From Ciona savignyi (lineage: Eukaryota > Chordata > Ascidiacea > Phlebobranchia > Cionidae): 64,000 nt of DNA. Shown here in pieces: positions 50,701 to 59,969 of the stretch. How positions within the stretch are numbered: position 1 is the first letter of the stretch; each line of letters begins with the position of its first letter. Where the stretch lies: assembly GCA_000149265.1 (NCBI GenBank), contig CH002614.1, forward strand, positions 1,612,253 through 1,676,252. The letters are read 5' to 3'. Position numbers and translations under genes: made by a program. Under the pieces are notes generated by a model. The model did not search any database. It was not told the DNA's origin and worked only from the letters and a program-made list of their open reading frames with translations.

Positions 50701-53700
50701 TATACTGGTATAGGAGGCGGAAAATTGTTTTTTCCAAAAACACAACGAGGAGTTTCAATCATAAATCTTTCGGCTGAAATCCGACGCCCATCAAGCTATT
50801 GGTTTAAGCAACAGACATGCAGCTAAGCTGCTAATAAACAGCTTATAAACGATGTTTGAAACCAAATAAACTCCAAACATACTTTCCGTCGGACACTGCT
50901 AGCTTGGCAATCTCTTCCGCCAACTGACTGATTCCGGAGCTCAAAGCTGACTGGGATGAGTTGTCCAATGCACTTGCATTGGCAAGCGCATTTTCCAGCG
51001 TGTTTTCCGTTAAATCATTGGTTAAGTTCTGCGATAACAACCGTTTTAAGCACAAGAAAAATACGTGTACCAGTACTAGGATAGGATAGGATATATTTAC
51101 CAGAGCTATTGCAGTGTGTTGTCTATGATACACACCTTTCTTTAATTTAGTAGAACCCATTAGTCCACTGGGTTAAATCAATATTCGATAGGTGCATTTG
51201 AAAAGGCGTCGCACTAAACCACCAGACTAATCGGTCGGATTATTATTGTTACGTATTTAAACTTCGTTTTGGTCTTTTGGAGCTTTATTTTGTTTCTGTT
51301 TAAATTTTAGATTTAAAATAAACTACAACCTGAAAATAAAGTCCTATACTTATAAATTCGAGTATACTATACAAATGTTGTATGTGACAGTTACTGGTAT
51401 TGCTGATTAATTTTATATTTTTAAAGGGCGGTTCGGTTCATACATATTAAATGGTTTATCTACGATTGTCTCAGATAACTTGTGCCGACGAACCGCAGAA
51501 TTTTGCACTTCATTAGGAAAAAGTCACCGCAAAAATACCAAAATATTTAAAAAGCAAAAAATTTGGGCCAAAATATTCTTAGGGCTAGCAAATTCATAAT
51601 CTGGCACTTCCTAAATCCCAGTTTAATTACAGATTTAACACCAACCCTTAACACGCTTTTGTACCTTTAATCCGGAGCTAAGTGCCGATTGAGTTGAACT
51701 GCCGACTTGTAAGGCGTTAAAGATTGATTCTTTCAATGCTTCCAATGCAAAAAGGCTTGCTCCACTGCTTATAGCAGAGTTTGTCGAACTTCCTAAATCT
51801 CCTGCCTGTTTGTAGGTAGATATTATATTCCAGGACCAAATATACTATATCAAGATAGGATAGGATATTTATATCGTATCCTTAATATTCGAAATGCAAG
51901 GGTGGTTTCACAAGGATAATCGTCAGATTAAGTTGCGCCCACCATCCGATTACAGGTACTATTACAGTGTGATGCAGACGTTCCTATAATGTTTTGGGGT
52001 AAATCAAAAATTCCCTTGATACATTTTCTGTTTAAAGAAAATCTCGAATAAATACGTAACGTGGTTTTTTGAAGGATGAAATTTAAGGCATTTTATATAT
52101 GTCAGTTTCGGCTTGCAATTTATATAACGTGGAAAGGTCAGTTAAACAACATGCTGAAGTGTTTTCGCGGCTCCACGATAGCAACAGGGTCAGGAATGTG
52201 GGAATTATCATTATGAAAGTGCGTCTATATTATCAGGAATGCAGGACTTAAATTATCGTGAATGTAGTACTTTTATCATCATGAATGTAAGACTTGAATT
52301 ATCACAAATGTAAGACTTATTAAAACCTTTATCATTGCGTTTTCGACAATATCTCCCGCGAGCTCGCTAGCTCCTGAATCGACCGCCGACTCTTGTGATA
52401 AATTCTCAGCTCGATTCAGCGCATTAAGCGCCGTTTCGGCAGCCAGTTCTTCAACGCCAGAGCTGAGAGCAGATCTAGTGTTTGTAGAAATCTTGCTTGT
52501 CTTGCAAAGGGCATCCTGTAGATCATGAAATGGTGGTGACAGTGAAAAACTGTTAAACGGTTGTTTGGCCAAATGGTCACCGCGACCGATTCATATACCA
52601 AATTGTATGAAATAAACAGTATTGAGGACGGGACCATTTCTAGATCCAAACTTATCGCAGTAAACAAATTAGTTTATAAAAGATCATGTACTTTGAAAAG
52701 TTATTAAAATGTATTATATATATATTATATTTGAATAAGATACTAGCATTTCCTATGGTCGCTCGAAATTCAGATATTTTTTAAAATGAATATATTTCGG
52801 CAATTAATGACAATATTAGTATTTCATTTAATTATGTCATTTAAATGTTTAAGTTAAACAGGATACTTGAATTTTCCTTTAGAAGACAAAATGCATATAT
52901 CTTATGAAAACGAACAACTAGTTTTTGTGCTTGGTGAGATTTTATATCTGTACTCCTTGGTGTAGATTTAATAAAACGACAAGTTTGTGTTGTAAACAAC
53001 ATACTTTGACCATTGCCTCTGCGATGTTTTTCATCGCGTTTTCTATGGAGTCGGTGACGAAGCTTTCAGTCGAACACAGACTCGCATCCGGGTCATATTT
53101 CTTTATCGCACTTTCCGTTATTGCAGCGGCCAAGTCGTTGATGCCAGACGACAAAGCTGACGAGGTGTCACGGGCGGGAACGATTTTCCTGGTATAAAGT
53201 ATAGCAGTATTATGGGCATCACTGAAAGTGGCATGACAAGTTTAACGGAATTATGGGCAGCACTGAAAGTGGCATGACAAGTTTAACGATATTATGAGCA
53301 TCACTGAAAGTGGCATGACACTTTAGCGATATTATGGGCAGTACTGAAAGTGGCTAAACTAGTTTAACGATATTATGGGCATCACTGAAAGTGGCATGAC
53401 AAGTTTAACGGAATTATGGGCAGCACTGAAAGTGGCATGACAAGTTTAACGATATTATGAGCATCACTGAAAGTGGCATGACACTTTAGCGATATTATGG
53501 GCAGTACTGAAAGTGGCTTAACTAGTTTAACGATATTATGGGCATCACTGAAAGTGGCATGACAAGTTTAACGGAATTATGGGCAGCACTGAAAGTATAA
53601 ATATGGGAACAAAAGAAATTCTATATTGAATTTTAAAAGAAGGTTAACTAAAGTCAGGGAGTAAGTTTTACAATTTTTGGAAGTAAATTGGGCCAAATGC

Positions 53701-54283
53701 CATTGGTTATTCAACGATCATGTTTTTTTTCTAATATTTTAAGTTAAATGCTAACCCGATTGAATCATTAGCAGGAAACCGTAAAATAAGTATAAGCTAA
53801 CACATTCGCTGTATAATACCTCGCAAGATTTTGACTAATTCGTTGTATCTCCACGTCATTCAAGTTTCGGAATGCTTTTCGTGGAGCATTGCCTAGCGCT
53901 TTAAGATTGAAGATTTCTTGGATAAAATCTTCGACAGTCATATCTTTAATTAAAAATATATACCATTATAAATTACCTAAAATGGTCGCAAAAAGTGAAT
54001 CAATTAGACCTATGTAACCAAATGGGGAAGTATAAGAAAATAAAAATTAATTTATTTGTAATCAACATATTTAGCTCTCTTATTACTGTGCAGAAATCAT
54101 GCATTTTACGACCTTTCACGTTCTTTTGTAGATTGGTGTCGGATGTTGGTTTGTAGGACGACGGGAGAAAGCGTTTTAAGTCCAAAATGGCGTTCACGAT
54201 TCCCAATGTCATTTCGTTTACTCTTGCTTCCATAGCAACACTGCTCAATGACGTCATACTTGATGAGGCGGATGTCGCGGTAC
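41765..54283 (-). CDS. Unrecognised helix-repeat protein with AKAP-like amphipathic helices, 18 exons
   Basis: Exons in transcript order: 54283-54113, 53943-53820, 53188-53005, 52515-52327, 51805-51665, 51028-50883, 50574-50383, 48691-48630, 48301-48188, 47821-47763, 47392-47185, 46640-46583, 46205-46051, 45545-45398, 44991-44904, 44575-44449, 43362-43299, 41849-41765 (TAG). Phases agree at every junction. From Met at 54257-54255 the product is 762 residues. The N-terminal half repeats a 22-28 residue unit, roughly S-A-L-S-S-G-[IV]-x-x-L-A-x-x-I-x-x-x-A-[IL], about nine times. The C-terminal half is basic and Ser/Thr-rich with another strong amphipathic helix (LLDGLASRIVESALGAAS). No signal peptide or membrane segment is visible. 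The helices resemble the PKA regulatory-subunit binding helices of AKAPs, so a scaffold is plausible; I do not recognise the family. The first donor (54112-54111) is weak, and the exon may extend upstream of the Met. Confidence 0.82.
41912..42012 (+). mobile_element. SINE family A
   Basis: GTGGCCGAATGGTTAACACG, ACCGGTACAGATAC and GGACGAGCCCTATCATGAG. It lies in the last intron of the helix-repeat gene. Confidence 0.75.
43160..43275 (-). mobile_element. SINE family A
   Basis: Reverse orientation: GGCTAAGTTTCGAACCCATG on the plus strand, ending GTTAACCATTTAGCAACACG. It ends about 24 bases from an exon donor. Confidence 0.75.
45598..45800 (+). mobile_element. SINE family B, degraded
   Basis: GGTCAATCGGTTAGACCATC and GCTGAAACCACCTGC resemble the head; GTTACACCCGATTAGGAGGG is a relic of the body. 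Intronic, close to an exon acceptor. Confidence 0.45.
45898..46006 (+). mobile_element. SINE family A
   Basis: TTTTGTGGCCAAGTGGTTAG, CGCGGCCGAAATAC and GGTTTAGAACCGTGCCC. It lies 45 bases from the exon that carries the Ht31-like helix. Confidence 0.7.
46735..46985 (-). mobile_element. SINE family B, near full length
   Basis: Plus-strand order: GGTGAATAGGAAGTCGC, TATTGCAGTGTGTGATT, GACGACGCACTAACCCAC at the head end. It lies in an intron of the helix-repeat gene. Confidence 0.7.
47436..47531 (-). mobile_element. SINE family A
   Basis: Plus strand CCGAGTTTCGAATCCGTGAT to GTGGTACTCGGCCAAAACGA; the A-box part is worn. Confidence 0.6.
49254..49352 (-). mobile_element. SINE family A
   Basis: Plus strand AAGCTAAGTTTTGAATCCAA to GTTCACCATTTGGCCATACG, in an intron of the helix-repeat gene. 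Confidence 0.7.
50142..50372 (+). mobile_element. Two tandem SINE family A copies abutting an exon
   Basis: Copies at about 50142-50250 and 50260-50372 share CTGAATGGTTAACGCAACCG-type heads and GATGGGTTCGAAACTTGGCT-type B boxes. The A-rich tail of the second ends about ten bases from the exon 7 donor of the helix-repeat gene, which lies on the opposite strand. Confidence 0.8.
50383..50574 (-). other. Helix-repeat protein exon 7: two further helices
   Basis: Contains ESVVSSAVSQMVVDTLASRV followed by L-E-R-I-M-E-I, a divergent repeat unit, then LQLEITKIVRSLIDARA. Both are amphipathic. The acceptor is a tandem NAGNAG (AG at 50576-50575 and again at 50573-50572), so two mRNAs differing by one codon are possible. 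The donor lies about ten bases from a SINE. Confidence 0.85.
51076..51242 (-). mobile_element. SINE family B, truncated
   Basis: Plus strand GAGCTATTGCAGTGTGTTGT, TAGAACCCATTAGTCCACTG and GTCGCACTAAACCACC; the middle is shortened. Confidence 0.65.
51855..51990 (-). mobile_element. SINE family B, 3' half
   Basis: Plus strand AAGATAGGATAGGATATTTA, AAGGGTGGTTTCACAAGG and GCGCCCACCATCCGATTACA, without the tRNA-like head. Confidence 0.6.
52558..52665 (+). mobile_element. SINE family A
   Basis: GTTTGGCCAAATGGTCACCG, CGACCGATTCATATACC and CTAGATCCAAACTTATCGC, about 45 bases from an exon acceptor of the helix-repeat gene. Confidence 0.65.
53207..53596. repeat. 41-bp minisatellite with four-unit higher-order structure
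   Basis: Units such as GATATTATGGGCATCACTGA + AAGTGGCATGACAAGTTTAAC recur about ten times. Variant types (GGCATC, GGAATT..GGCAGC, GAGCATC with a one-base deletion, GGCAGT with CTAGTTTAAC) follow one another in the same order twice and then start a third time, so the real period is about 163 bases. Confidence 0.95.
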
Positions 54284-54290
54284 CTGTGAT
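54255..54290 (-). promoter_or_regulatory. Possible spliced-leader trans-splice acceptor before the start codon
   Basis: An AG acceptor-like site (54285-54284) lies 26 bases upstream of the first Met, and no upstream coding exon could be found to join to it. Ciona trans-splices a short leader onto many mRNAs, so this may be the leader acceptor. Alternatively it is an ordinary acceptor with an unseen upstream exon, since the frame is open through it. Confidence 0.35.
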
Positions 54291-54339
54291 GGTAATGAGG
54301 GTGAGTTGGGGCTAGTGTTTAAGATGAGAATGCGGCGAT

Positions 54340-54485
54340 AAAACATTCCGTGCCCACCTTTAAACATTCCGTCCTCACCCTTAAACATTCCGTCCCCACC
54401 TTTAAACATTCCATCCCCACCTTTATACATTTGGTCCCAACTTTAAACATTCCTTCCCCACCTTTAAAAATTCTTTCCCCACGTG
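54340..54485. repeat. 20-21 bp minisatellite
   Basis: Seven or so units of ACATTCCGTCCCCACCTTTA with substitutions, just upstream of the first exon found for the helix-repeat gene. Confidence 0.9.
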
Positions 54486-54517
54486 TTAATCATTTTCGAA
54501 ATCAATCATGTTTTCTT

Positions 54518-54618
54518 TACCGGGCTAAGTTTTGAACCCATAATGGTCTCGGTCGCTAGGATCGTTTGTATATAGTTGGTGTTTGTATCGGCCACGTTAA
54601 CTATTTAGCCACATTATT
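54518..54618 (-). mobile_element. SINE family A
   Basis: Plus strand GGGCTAAGTTTTGAACCCAT to GTTAACTATTTAGCCACATT; both promoter boxes recognisable. Confidence 0.75.
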
Positions 54619-55255
54619 TCATAGACTTTAAAAAGGTTTATTGTTACATTATATCCTTGGTGCAATAACATATAGGGTGTTTCGTAAAGCAGAGTTTGAA
54701 TACTTTGTTCATAACTTTCTGTGTTGTTTTATCACGAACGACAACCATCATTCTTACATTTTTTATTCTTACATGATTCTATTTGAATAACAATAAACAA
54801 AAAATAATAAGGAATATTTGGTTCGTGGCCCCTTTAAGTAATTATGCTGGTATATTCTAGTTTGGTGAATAAAGCATAGCATGTGTTAATATACCCAAAT
54901 AAGGAACATAGGCAAAATGCAATTGGTGGGTTTCGAACCAGTAACCTCCCGATTACAGGGAGAACGTACAAGCGATTTTTTTATTGTAATAAAAATATAA
55001 TCGACGACAAATGTTATATAAAGATACGTTTTATATTATATACATATAAAATATAACTTATAAAAGGTATGTATATAAAACACACTTATATGTATATAAA
55101 ACAAAACCCAATGTCAATACTATACTTTCACTGTAATCCATATACAGCAGGTCAACAATTGGAACGTGAACGAAAAAACAGTATATTTGTATGGCCACTT
55201 ATACCCAAATCACACAATCGGTAATATGAGCGTTTCAAATATATACAATTGTGGT

Positions 55256-56137
55256 CTACAGGTGTGTTATTGCTATATCCGGTAAAGGGTGACGTGTTGC
55301 ACTGGATGGGTTAACACAAGAGTTCCACGGAAATAATCTTTCACGCCAATTTACGAAAGACACGATTAGAGAAAGAAAAATTGCGATGCTGTGAGAACTG
55401 GTGACAAAGGTGGATAATACATAAGAATCTCTACTGAAAGCCAAAAGTAATTCAACGACCAAACTAACTGAAACAATGAAAGTAATTCCAAGCCCGATTG
55501 CTAGCCTTCTTCGTATGGATTTCACAATTTCAGACATTGATTCAAGGCCGTGAAAGGGATAAATTACCAAAATCGCCAATATGAGATGTAAAAGGCTGAT
55601 CACACTAAACATACTGGCAGCTACGAATAAAGTAATAGGACGTGTTATATTGTATGTACTGCTGGGAGCGCATCCGCGTTTGCCGTGTTCCATATTAACA
55701 TGCATGTAGAACACGTAAACGGCGAACATACATGGAAAAAATACAATAATAGTTGCACTGCTGCAGCGCTGCATTAACTTAGATTGGGAGGCAGCTAAGA
55801 GTGGGTCAACATACAATCGACGTTGTCTGAACCAGAATAAAGTAAACACAAAAGTTTGACCGAAGCTATATACTGTAACATTAATGTAATGCATCACTTT
55901 ACACCATATCGACGACGATCTACCAAAAATGTCTTCACAAAGCGCTAGAATGCAATTCATAAGCACGGCCACCGATGTTGCCAAGCATAAATGGTTCACC
56001 GAGCAAGGTTTCTTATTCTTCAGTTCGTAAACCAGCAGCGCCAAAAACAGATACAGGGACAATATGATGAAAAATATAGCCAATCCAAATGTTGAGACTG
56101 TAATGTCGTTGGAAACGGTAGATCCATTTAGTATCAT
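55256..56137 (-). CDS. Single-exon seven-transmembrane receptor-like protein, copy 1
   Basis: An uninterrupted 293-residue protein. Seven hydrophobic segments lie at about 15-38, 48-68, 84-104, 127-148, 172-197, 213-234 and 243-263, with an extracellular N-terminus carrying an N-G-S glycosylation site. WCK opens TM3, and a Cys in the second extracellular loop (R-G-C-A-P) could pair with it, as in class A GPCRs. In place of DRY at the end of TM3 there is F-W-F-R-Q-R-R-L-Y-V-D-P-L-L. The tail begins SFVNWRERLFPW. I do not recognise the family. The gene has no introns, lies head-to-tail with the next copy and has a related upstream block. A lineage-specific chemosensory-type receptor is the best guess; function is inference. 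Confidence 0.88.
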   Translation of the reverse strand: MILNGSTVSNDITVSTFGLAIFFIILSLYLFLALLVYELKNKKPCSVNHLCLATSVAVLMNCILALCEDIFGRSSSIWCKVMHYINVTVYSFGQTFVFTLFWFRQRRLYVDPLLAASQSKLMQRCSSATIIVFFPCMFAVYVFYMHVNMEHGKRGCAPSSTYNITRPITLFVAASMFSVISLLHLILAILVIYPFHGLESMSEIVKSIRRRLAIGLGITFIVSVSLVVELLLAFSRDSYVLSTFVTSSHSIAIFLSLIVSFVNWRERLFPWNSCVNPSSATRHPLPDIAITHL

Positions 56138-56369
56138 ATCTTTCGTTGCCTCTTGATCTATAAAATTTACTCCTTGTGTCTAATCTATTTGAACTTCTTT
56201 TTCTTGATATTACCCTCTTACGCGGTCAGCAACCATCCAGACATAAATGAAATCACTTGCAAGCAAAATTTAAATTATCATAACTGACCAGAGCTATAGC
56301 AATGCATACTGACTATAAGGAAGTCCGCTAATGCCTTTGTAAGGATGTTTGCAAATTGGGAATTTTCCC

Positions 56370-56477
56370 ATTGACGCAGTTTCCGGGAAACACTGTTTAT
56401 AAGTTGACATATTTTCCCAAACAATTGCGTGTTATGGTGCTGTATGTTTGATACTATTTTGTGCCGGGCGTATGTTA
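56370..56477 (-). promoter_or_regulatory. Duplicated upstream block of 7TM copy 1
   Basis: This block, about 230-340 bases upstream of the copy 1 start codon, aligns along its length with 59081-59192 upstream of copy 2. Shared words include CACTGT, CAATT[AG]CGTGT and CTATTTTGTGC. It may be a retained promoter or UTR region, or simply part of the duplication unit. Confidence 0.5.
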
Positions 56478-56519
56478 AACTTGGACGGGAAAGCTGCACA
56501 ATTAATTGGAAAAGTGTTC

Positions 56520-56632
56520 TGTCGTTTAGCCGAATGGTTAAAGCGACCGATGCACATATCAGTTCTATAAAAAAAAAACGGTTTCAGTAACGAGACTACT
56601 GGTGGATCGAAACCTTAGCCATGTTAAAAAAT
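56520..56632 (+). mobile_element. SINE family A
   Basis: GTCGTTTAGCCGAATGGTTA, AAGCGACCGATGCACATATC and GTGGATCGAAACCTTAGCC, upstream of 7TM copy 1. Confidence 0.75.
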
Positions 56633-56754
56633 ATTACAGATTAATCTGTTCTAGCCTTAACTATAATCCAACGTCTAAATATACCGAAAGTTAATAATTG
56701 GATGGAACTTATACGTGTCTTAACGATTGTCGTTTTGCCATTTTTCCCGTTTTT

Positions 56755-56935
56755 CAAAATTTTATCAAAGGGGCTGAATTGTATTTTCTCCATGGAAACA
56801 AAAATAAACTTAACTAAACCTAACCAGAGAACTTAACTCTAACCCCAACCCTAATTTTAATCCTAATTCCCATCTTCAATATACTGTGCAGTGTCCGTTT
56901 TTTATTCTCTTCCCTTTATTTTGTTTTTTTTTTAT
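56755..56935. mobile_element. MITE-like element, family C, degraded
   Basis: The core TCTAACCCCAACCCTAATTT is preserved; the ends (CAGTGTCCGTTTTTTATTCT) are weak. Confidence 0.5.
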
Positions 56936-57319
56936 TCTCCTTGTTTTGGTCTAAAAGTTGTATGTAAACCGACGTTTCGCACGCACACAATACAATATCT
57001 TGAACCTACACTTCGGGTATTTTGGCAACCCGTTTCGGCAACTTGCACAAACCTGTCTGTAAAAAGACGTATTCATTCTAAATCCGATATCTCTCAGTTA
57101 AATTGATGTAAATGCTACAATATGGTATAAGGTATAATATTCCGGTGTTGATGTGGGTTTCGAACTTACAACTCACAGACTAAAAGAGAAACGCACTAGG
57201 GTCTGGTAATAGGCTATAAAAATTCCACACAATCGTGTAATTCTGACATATTCTCTTAATTGCCCTGCGAATGATAACTGCAGACGTTTACACAAATGAG
57301 CATGATTAATTAGTTGTTT

Positions 57320-57428
57320 TGTTACCGGGACAAGATCTGTACCCGAGATGGTCTCATCGTCAAGGCAGTTCTTTTATACAGGACCTTTTTATATGAATCT
57401 GTCACGCTCACCATTAAGCCACACACAA
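57320..57428 (-). mobile_element. SINE family A
   Basis: Plus strand GTTACCGGGACAAGATCTGT through CTCACCATTAAGCCACACAC, just past the 3' end of 7TM copy 2. Confidence 0.65.
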
Positions 57429-57842
57429 CAGTTGTACGGTGAATATATTCGTTTAACTTTAAAACAACGGTACTTAAGAAAGTTTATCGATCAAGTAAAA
57501 GTTTAAACATTGATGGTTAAATTTATTCACCCAACGTTAATAGTTTGGTTTGAAGATAAAAGCATGGACCACATATTGGTAGGTTAAAAAATAAAAAGCA
57601 TAAAAACGAAAAAAGAATCATATTCAAATTATATACCATAAAAAGCTAAGTTTTCAAATCAATTTTAAATCTCTAATCGACGACACTGTCGCATACTGTA
57701 TGCACATAATCATTATGGCTAAGTTGTGAGAAACCTTTATACCTATGTGTTTAAACATAAAACAACACAAATCTTGTATTTAATACGCATACACACGGAA
57801 AAGTCACATTTGGCACAAAATAAGGTTTCAATCATTCATGCG

Positions 57843-58757
57843 TTACACTTGGTTGACTTGAACCACTGCTGTTGTATCCGGTAAAGTGCTAGATATACTT
57901 CTACGATCGTCATTTCTAAAGGAATGTCGCCACGGGCATAGTCGTTCACGCCAATTAACGAAAGACACAATTAACGCGATCATATTCACAACGCTGTGAG
58001 TACTCGTGACGATAATAGTCAATACAGGACCCGCATAAAATGCACTTCGAAACAGCCATATTGCTAAAAGAGCTGAAACGATGAAAGTAATACCAAGGCC
58101 AAATGCTAGTCTTCTTCGTATTGATTTCACAATTTCTGACATTGCTTCAAGGCCGTGAAACAGCGGATAAATCACCAAACACGCCAAACAGAGTTGTAAC
58201 GCACTATTTAAAATTAGTGATGAAGCAGCCACGATATATTTGGTTAGAAAAGGAGCTAATTTTTTACTTACTTTAAAAGGGCTGCCGTATACGGCGTGTG
58301 TCGTAATGACATATATGTAGAATACGTATGTTGAAAGCATACATGGGAAAAAGATAATAATAGTTGCACTACTGCAACACCGCATGAACTTTGATTTGGG
58401 ACCAGTTAAGAGTGGGTCAACGTACAATCGACGTTGTCTGAACCAAAATAACGTAAACACAAAAGTTTGACCGGTGTAGTATGCTGTGACGTTGGTGTAA
58501 CGAACCAATTTACACCATGTCGACGGCCATCCGGTAAAAGATACTTCACAAAGCGCAAGAATGCAAATTATAAGCACGGCCACCGATGTTGCGAAGCATA
58601 AATGGTTCACCGAGCAGGGTTTTTTATTCTTCAATTCGTAAACCAGCAGCGCCAAAAACAGATACAAGGACGACATGATTAAAAATGTTGAAAAGGCGTA
58701 TGCTGCCGGTAAAAGTCTGCTGTTTTCGTAAAGTGTAGATTCATTGAGAATCGCCAT
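57843..58757 (-). CDS. Single-exon seven-transmembrane receptor-like protein, copy 2
   Basis: 304 residues in one exon, the closest relative of the protein at 55256-56137: long identical stretches such as FLALLVYELKNKKPCSVNHL, FWFRQRRLYVDPLL and the I-V-K-S-I-R-R-R-L-A loop. Seven membrane segments lie in the same places, and the N-terminus has an N-E-S glycosylation site. Unlike copies 1 and 3, the second extracellular loop (V-Y-G-S-P-F-K-V-S-K-K) has no Cys to pair with the Cys of WCK. The gene is a tandem duplicate with related sequence upstream of its start. Function unknown. Confidence 0.88.
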   Translation of the reverse strand: MAILNESTLYENSRLLPAAYAFSTFLIMSSLYLFLALLVYELKNKKPCSVNHLCFATSVAVLIICILALCEVSFTGWPSTWCKLVRYTNVTAYYTGQTFVFTLFWFRQRRLYVDPLLTGPKSKFMRCCSSATIIIFFPCMLSTYVFYIYVITTHAVYGSPFKVSKKLAPFLTKYIVAASSLILNSALQLCLACLVIYPLFHGLEAMSEIVKSIRRRLAFGLGITFIVSALLAIWLFRSAFYAGPVLTIIVTSTHSVVNMIALIVSFVNWRERLCPWRHSFRNDDRRSISSTLPDTTAVVQVNQV

Positions 58758-59080
58758 CTTATCTCCATTTCCTTTTTGTAAAAAATCTCCTTGTGTCCAA
58801 TATACACCAAGATATCTTGGTCCTTTTCACAAACGTACACTTGATTATCAATCCTAGATACCAAAGCGTATATGCTTACTTCAGAATTATATTGAAGCAA
58901 GCGTTACATTACTCTAATCATGTACTTCTGAAACCTGCAAAAGTAAATAGCGGCTGACTGACTTAAAGTAATTTGGATGATTATATTTCAATCCTTTTAC
59001 CCACAGTATCTATGTGACTGGTCCTATGTTAAGGTTATAAAAGTAAGTTTGCAAAAGTATACAGCATGTACAGTTTATAC

Positions 59081-59192
59081 TGACGCTGTTTCCTGAAAGC
59101 ACTGTCTGTTTACTATAGTCGTTATTCTTCATAAGCAATTACGTGTCTTGGCGTTGTATTTCCGATGCTATTTTGTGCTTTTGCGCATGTTA
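59081..59192 (-). promoter_or_regulatory. Duplicated upstream block of 7TM copy 2
   Basis: Counterpart of 56370-56477, about 325-435 bases upstream of the copy 2 start codon. A second short match, CTCCTTGTGTC[CT]AAT on the plus strand, lies just upstream of both start codons (near 56170 and 58787). Confidence 0.5.
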
Positions 59193-59969
59193 GTCTCGAT
59201 CATTATGTCTATTGATAAAGGTGCAGTATCCGTTGTAAAACGTGATGAATACAACTGTAGCTTAAACGGATTTTAAGAAACAACCCTTTGAGCAGTATGC
59301 TGAACTAAAGTTGTAGCTTCTGTAAGTATGTCGTGGAAATAGCTATGTTTTTAAACAGATGCGTACTCTTGTGGCTTGAGTTTTGGTATATGTTTAAAGC
59401 AAAGTGTGAAAATTCGTAAAAAAACACGTTTAGAGATAATCTTATGTATTGCAGGTTATTTAAGACATTTGGTGGTTGGTATATATAAGTATGCCGGTAC
59501 TTGAATACTAGCTGAACTGATGGACGCTATAAGGGCGAATTTCCCAAAATTAAAACCATTACGGATACGCTTTGCATTTAAGAAACCATTGAGGCTCTTT
59601 GAATCCATTACAGCTCGACTTTGCATCTAAGATCTACCACGGATTGTGAAATTTACATTTTAGAAGTGACATCAAATACGATAAAAATAGAAAAACGGGC
59701 ATAAGAAATCAAGAACTTCCAGTTTACGAAAATATTTATTTTCTTATTTGTAAACAACTTATGTGAAAATAATTTTAAAATCTAAACTTTTTACAGTCCA
59801 ACCAGTAATAAGGCTGTCAGTTTAATGGAACGCGCTAACCATTTATTCAACATGTAGTTGCAATGAAATGTCCATGTTGGCGGCTAGGCAATGACGTATT
59901 TCTTTGTTTACATTTTTATCCGCTATGGTGAAGTGGCGCTAAAGCTGAAGGTCCGAACAAGTCCATATT

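Larger units (their letters stand above)
50883..53188 (-). other. Helix-repeat protein: repeat core, exons 3-6
   Basis: Units seen: SALSSGINDLAAAITESAIK (53188-53005), SALSSGVEELAAETALNALN and SAVDSGASELAGDIVENAMI (52515-52327), SAISSGASLFALEALKESIF (51805-51665), SALSSGLK continuing across the intron into NLTNDLTENTLEN, and SALSSGISQLAEEIAKLAV (51028-50883). Exons 4 and 5 are both symmetric phase 0-0 (189 and 141 bases), as expected if the array grew by exon duplication. Confidence 0.85.
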
